Shown in pieces: positions 61,418 through 64,000 of a DNA stretch of 64,000 bases. Where the stretch lies: contig CACOUL010000008.1 of the NCBI GenBank assembly GCA_902630355.1, positions 1-64,000 on the forward strand, given 5' to 3'. The stretch is from Planctomycetaceae bacterium. Its GTDB lineage: Bacteria; Planctomycetota; Planctomycetia; Pirellulales; UBA7805. Under the pieces are notes generated by a model. It was not told the origin of the DNA. It did no database searches and saw only the letters and a list, made by a program, of their open reading frames with translations. Position 1 is the first letter of the stretch, and every line of letters begins with the position of its first letter. The translations under genes were made by a program, and so were the position numbers.

Positions 61418-62719
61418 ATGTTTTTTCTATTGATTGCCCTCACCACGCAGAGCATTTCCTTGAATCTCTCCGCGCCGGAGGTGACGGTGCGTGCGATTGG
61501 CGGCGAGACGGTCACGGGCAAGCTGCTCGATTGGACAGAATCCGCAATGACGGTCGAGGCCGGCGAGGGCGAGCAACAGATTGACAACGAGGCGTTGGCC
61601 TCAGTGGCCTTTGTCCCCGTGGCGGGGTCTGCGCCGGCCGATGCATCGTTAACTTCCGCAATTCAAATTGAATTTGTCGATCGCAGTGAACTGATATCGT
61701 CGAACTTCACATCACTGGATCGCGAGGCAGCCATCACCGGGGCCACCATCACCGGGGCCACCAGCAGCGAGCATCGGTTTCCGCTCGACTCGGTCCGTTC
61801 GGTACGGTTCCCGCTCACCGATCCCGGCTTGCTTCGCGCGTGGGACCGACTGCGAAAAAAACCGCGACGGGTTGACCGGCTTGCGGTCCGCAAAGGAGAA
61901 GAGATCGACTACGTCGACGGGGTCATCTCGCGTGTGACGCCCCAGCGAGTCGACTTTCTGCTCGATGGCGAACTGATACCGGTCAAACGCACCAAACTCG
62001 TCGGCCTGCTCTTCGCGGATCGGAAGGTCGCCGCGATGCGGCCGGCCAGATGTCAGCTTTCGACGCGGGATGGATCGCGTCTCGTGCTCTCGGGTTGGGA
62101 GTATCAGCCCGATCACCTGGTCGCGAAAACGCCGGCGGGATTGTTGCTCCCCCTGCCCTACGCGGAGTTGCGTGAGATCGATTTTTTACGCGAAAGGATC
62201 GTTTACCTTTCCCGGATTAAACCGCTCCGTGCGGAGTGGACTCCCTACCTGGCGGTGGGCAATTTAGGCCCCACGCTCGCCGGTTTCTACGCACCCCAGC
62301 GGGAGCGAACGGGAGAAGCGGCCGAACGAGCCTCCACTGCCGGTCGCTTCGAGATCGTGACCTTGCCCATTGAGGATCCCGCCGATGGCTCGCTACGTCC
62401 TCCTGAGGTCGAATCGTATCGAGAGGGTTTGGCGATCCATAGTCAATCACGCTTGGTGTTCGATTTGCCGCGCGATGCGCAGCGTTTTGAAACCCGGGTC
62501 GGAATCGACGCGAGGACCGCGCATCTGGGGAGTGTCGACTTGGAAATATTGGCCGACGGCGAATCGCTGTTTGCCGAGGAGATTTCAGGTGAAACCGGCC
62601 CGCGCGATGTGTCTGTCGATATCGAGGGGGCCCAACGATTGGAAATTCGTGTGGGATTCGGTAAAAATCTGGACCTGGGAGATCGAGTGAATTTCTGCAA
62701 CGCTCGGATCGTAAAGTAA
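61418..62719 (+). CDS. NPCBM/NEW2-like domain protein
   Basis: C-terminal GLAIHSQSRLVFDLPRDAQRFETRVGIDARTAHLGSVDLEILADGESLF; last in frame before protease. Confidence 0.78.
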   Translation: MFFLLIALTTQSISLNLSAPEVTVRAIGGETVTGKLLDWTESAMTVEAGEGEQQIDNEALASVAFVPVAGSAPADASLTSAIQIEFVDRSELISSNFTSLDREAAITGATITGATSSEHRFPLDSVRSVRFPLTDPGLLRAWDRLRKKPRRVDRLAVRKGEEIDYVDGVISRVTPQRVDFLLDGELIPVKRTKLVGLLFADRKVAAMRPARCQLSTRDGSRLVLSGWEYQPDHLVAKTPAGLLLPLPYAELREIDFLRERIVYLSRIKPLRAEWTPYLAVGNLGPTLAGFYAPQRERTGEAAERASTAGRFEIVTLPIEDPADGSLRPPEVESYREGLAIHSQSRLVFDLPRDAQRFETRVGIDARTAHLGSVDLEILADGESLFAEEISGETGPRDVSVDIEGAQRLEIRVGFGKNLDLGDRVNFCNARIVK

Positions 62720-62797
62720 AATCAGCCGTACCGAGCGAAACCGCACAGAGCTAAATTGCACCGACGCATCACTTCACTTGCCACAAGCTGAGTCACG

Positions 62798-64000
62798 ATG
62801 AAACAAAACACGCTTACCATTCTGCTCGCCTGCTGTGGATTGTTCACTGCCGCGCAGAGTTGGAGCGAGGTGCCGCAGGAAGTGCTCGAGGCGGAAGCGG
62901 CCCGAGTCGACGTGGTGGCTGATGCGTCGGCCAGCACGCTTGCGGTTTTCGGGCCGCAGGGTGGCGGCGGAGGATCGGGCGTGGTGATCACGCCGGATGG
63001 ATATGCGCTGACGAACTTTCATGTGACGCAACCGGTCGGCAATGCGTTGAAGTGCGGGATGAGCGATGGCGTACTCTACGACGCGGTGATCGTGGGATCG
63101 GATCCCACGGGCGATGTGGCATTGATCAAGCTTTTCGGACGCGACGACTTTCCCTCGGCGGAGTTAGGCGACAGCGATCAGGTGCGAGTCGGTGACTGGG
63201 CTCTGGTGATCGGCAATCCTTTTCTCCTGGCGACCGATTTTAAACCGACCGTGAGTTACGGGTTGATTTCGGGCGTGCATCGCTACCAGTACCCTTCGGG
63301 CACCCTGTTGGAGTATGCCGATTGTTTGCAGACAGATGCCGCGATCAACCCGGGCAATTCCGGTGGCCCGCTGTTTGATGCGGCCGGCAGGCTGATTGGG
63401 ATCAACGGTCGCGGTTCGTTCGAAAAACGCGGGCGGGTCAATGTCGGGGTCGGCTATGCGATTTCAGTGAATCAGATCAAAAACTTTCTCAGTTATCTGC
63501 AGAGTGGCCGGATCGTCGACCATGCGACGCTCGGTGCCGTGGTCAGCACCGATTCCGAAGGCCGCGTGGTGGTCGCCGATATTCTCGAGACGAGCGATGC
63601 CTATCGCCGCGGTTTGCGTATCGATGACGAGATTGTCGCCTTTGCCGGTCGGCCCGTTCGCTCGGTGAATGGATTTAAGAATATTCTCGGCACCCTGCCC
63701 CGGCTCTGGCAGGTTCCGCTCGTGTATCGTCGAGATGGCGAAACGAGTTCGATCCGCGTGCGGTTGGCTGGCGTACACAGTGCGGGTGAGTTGGCCGAGA
63801 AGTTGAAAAAACCGGTGGTCCAACCGAACCCCGAGCGACCGGGTCCCGAAGGACCCGCGCCGCAGCCACCGATGCCACAGCCGCCGGCCCCGAAAAACCG
63901 AAAGATGCCTCCGGTGGTGGCTGCACATTTTGAAGCCAAGAGCGGCTATGCCAATTACTACTACAACCGGGAGCATCAACGGCGGCTGGCCGAGGCTTTC
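62798..64000 (+). CDS. Trypsin-like (S1C/Do-type) serine protease with PDZ-like domain, partial at right edge
   Basis: Not in ORF track (no stop in window). MKQNTLTILLACCGLFTAAQS signal; GYALTNFHVT, GDVALIKLFG, INPGNSGGPLFDAAGRLIGINGRG; PDZ-like ILETSDAYRRGLRIDDEIVAFAGRPVRSVNGFKNIL. Confidence 0.88.
   Translation, partial: MKQNTLTILLACCGLFTAAQSWSEVPQEVLEAEAARVDVVADASASTLAVFGPQGGGGGSGVVITPDGYALTNFHVTQPVGNALKCGMSDGVLYDAVIVGSDPTGDVALIKLFGRDDFPSAELGDSDQVRVGDWALVIGNPFLLATDFKPTVSYGLISGVHRYQYPSGTLLEYADCLQTDAAINPGNSGGPLFDAAGRLIGINGRGSFEKRGRVNVGVGYAISVNQIKNFLSYLQSGRIVDHATLGAVVSTDSEGRVVVADILETSDAYRRGLRIDDEIVAFAGRPVRSVNGFKNILGTLPRLWQVPLVYRRDGETSSIRVRLAGVHSAGELAEKLKKPVVQPNPERPGPEGPAPQPPMPQPPAPKNRKMPPVVAAHFEAKSGYANYYYNREHQRRLAEAF

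Overview
The window looks like a high-GC planctomycete-type chromosome segment; this is inferred from family content and rRNA organisation, and no database search was run. Left third (minus strand): a MoxR-type AAA+ ATPase and a VWA protein, followed by four tandem paralogous membrane proteins. Each paralogue has an N-terminal J-domain-like module (FDPYxxWLGIP...YRLLG...YD) without HPD, one predicted TM helix and a divergent, mostly charged or coiled-coil C-terminus. Next come a divergent FAD oxidoreductase / folE / PTPS / COG3046-type photolyase cluster, a PEP-CTERM protein, tRNA-Val, two TatA-like genes, and a TPR / ExbB / ExbD / prenyltransferase-repeat cluster. Then a lipoprotein, an OprB-like porin, a guanine deaminase with a signal peptide, a BON-domain protein and a TlpA-like protein. 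The centre holds a rearranged rRNA locus: tRNA-Ile, a SAM methyltransferase gene, tRNA-Ala, 23S and 5S, with no adjacent 16S. After it are ACT, YaaA, Maf, RluA, Ser/Thr kinase, tRNA-Phe, acetolactate synthase-like and HU genes. The right third is a ~20 kb plus-strand gene train: PQQ-propeller, prenyltransferase-repeat, MoxR, DUF58, BatA/VWA, VWA, coiled-coil proteins, NPCBM-like and a trypsin-like protease cut by the window edge. The best candidates for something undescribed are the J-like membrane paralogue array next to MoxR-VWA, the COG3046 photolyase that appears to lack the Fe-S cysteine loop next to pterin genes, and the split rRNA locus with an embedded methyltransferase.
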